Below are positions 5,610 through 5,636 of a stretch of 5,636 nucleotides of DNA, one piece after another (within the stretch, counting starts at the first letter, position 1; each line of letters begins with the position of its first letter). The position numbers and the translations under genes were made by a program. The DNA is from Planctomycetota bacterium (lineage in GTDB: Bacteria > Planctomycetota > Phycisphaerae > Phycisphaerales > SM1A02), in contig RFQW01000132.1 of NCBI GenBank assembly GCA_009924765.1, forward strand, positions 1 through 5,636, written 5' to 3'. The notes beneath the pieces were generated by a model. It was not told the origin of the DNA. It ran no database searches and saw only the letters and a list, made by a program, of their open reading frames with translations.

Positions 5610-5636
5610 TCGTCGCCAAGCGCGCCGCGGCCAGAG

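Noticed and set aside
5610..5636. Terminator after priA
   Set aside because: Only 27 bases remain and they contain no stem followed by a T run.

Overview
The window looks like chromosomal DNA of a high-GC bacterium, most likely a planctomycete of the Phycisphaerae type. That placement is an inference from the style of the leftmost protein: a TPR-like repeat region followed by an STN-like domain ending in 'HVYDIRD', as in secretin-like proteins that I recall from that group. I could not search a database. Codons in carA and priA end overwhelmingly in G or C. No mobile element, CRISPR array, tRNA or rRNA is visible.

Layout. Positions 1562 down to 1 (minus strand) hold the N-terminal part of an exported secretin-like protein. 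It has a signal peptide, a Pro/Ser-rich linker, helical TPR-like segments and an STN-like region that runs off the left edge. Its reading frame is broken near 678-686, so it reads as two overlapping pieces. Positions 1563-1908 form a 346-bp non-coding gap between divergent genes, with several short dyads and repeats. Positions 1909-3127 (plus strand) hold carA, the glutaminase subunit of carbamoyl-phosphate synthetase. It is split by a single extra T in the run at 2683-2685, and removing that T restores a normal 405-residue CarA with an intact Cys/His/Glu triad. Positions 3138-5609 (plus strand) hold priA, the primosomal replication-restart helicase, intact with all helicase motifs and the zinc-binding cysteines. 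The last 27 bases show nothing I can interpret.

How the genes relate. carA and priA are co-directional with a gap of 10 bp (106 bp if the internal priA start is used), so they are probably co-transcribed, although their products act in pyrimidine/arginine synthesis and in replication restart. carB is not next to carA. The secretin-like gene is divergent and unrelated in function.

I see no convincing undescribed system here. The observations most worth checking are the two frame breaks about 2 kb apart in otherwise well-conserved genes, and a sharp fall in GC and third-position GC inside the secretin-like gene near 540-565. Together these raise the question of sequencing or assembly error, a chimeric join, or real intragenic recombination with gene decay.
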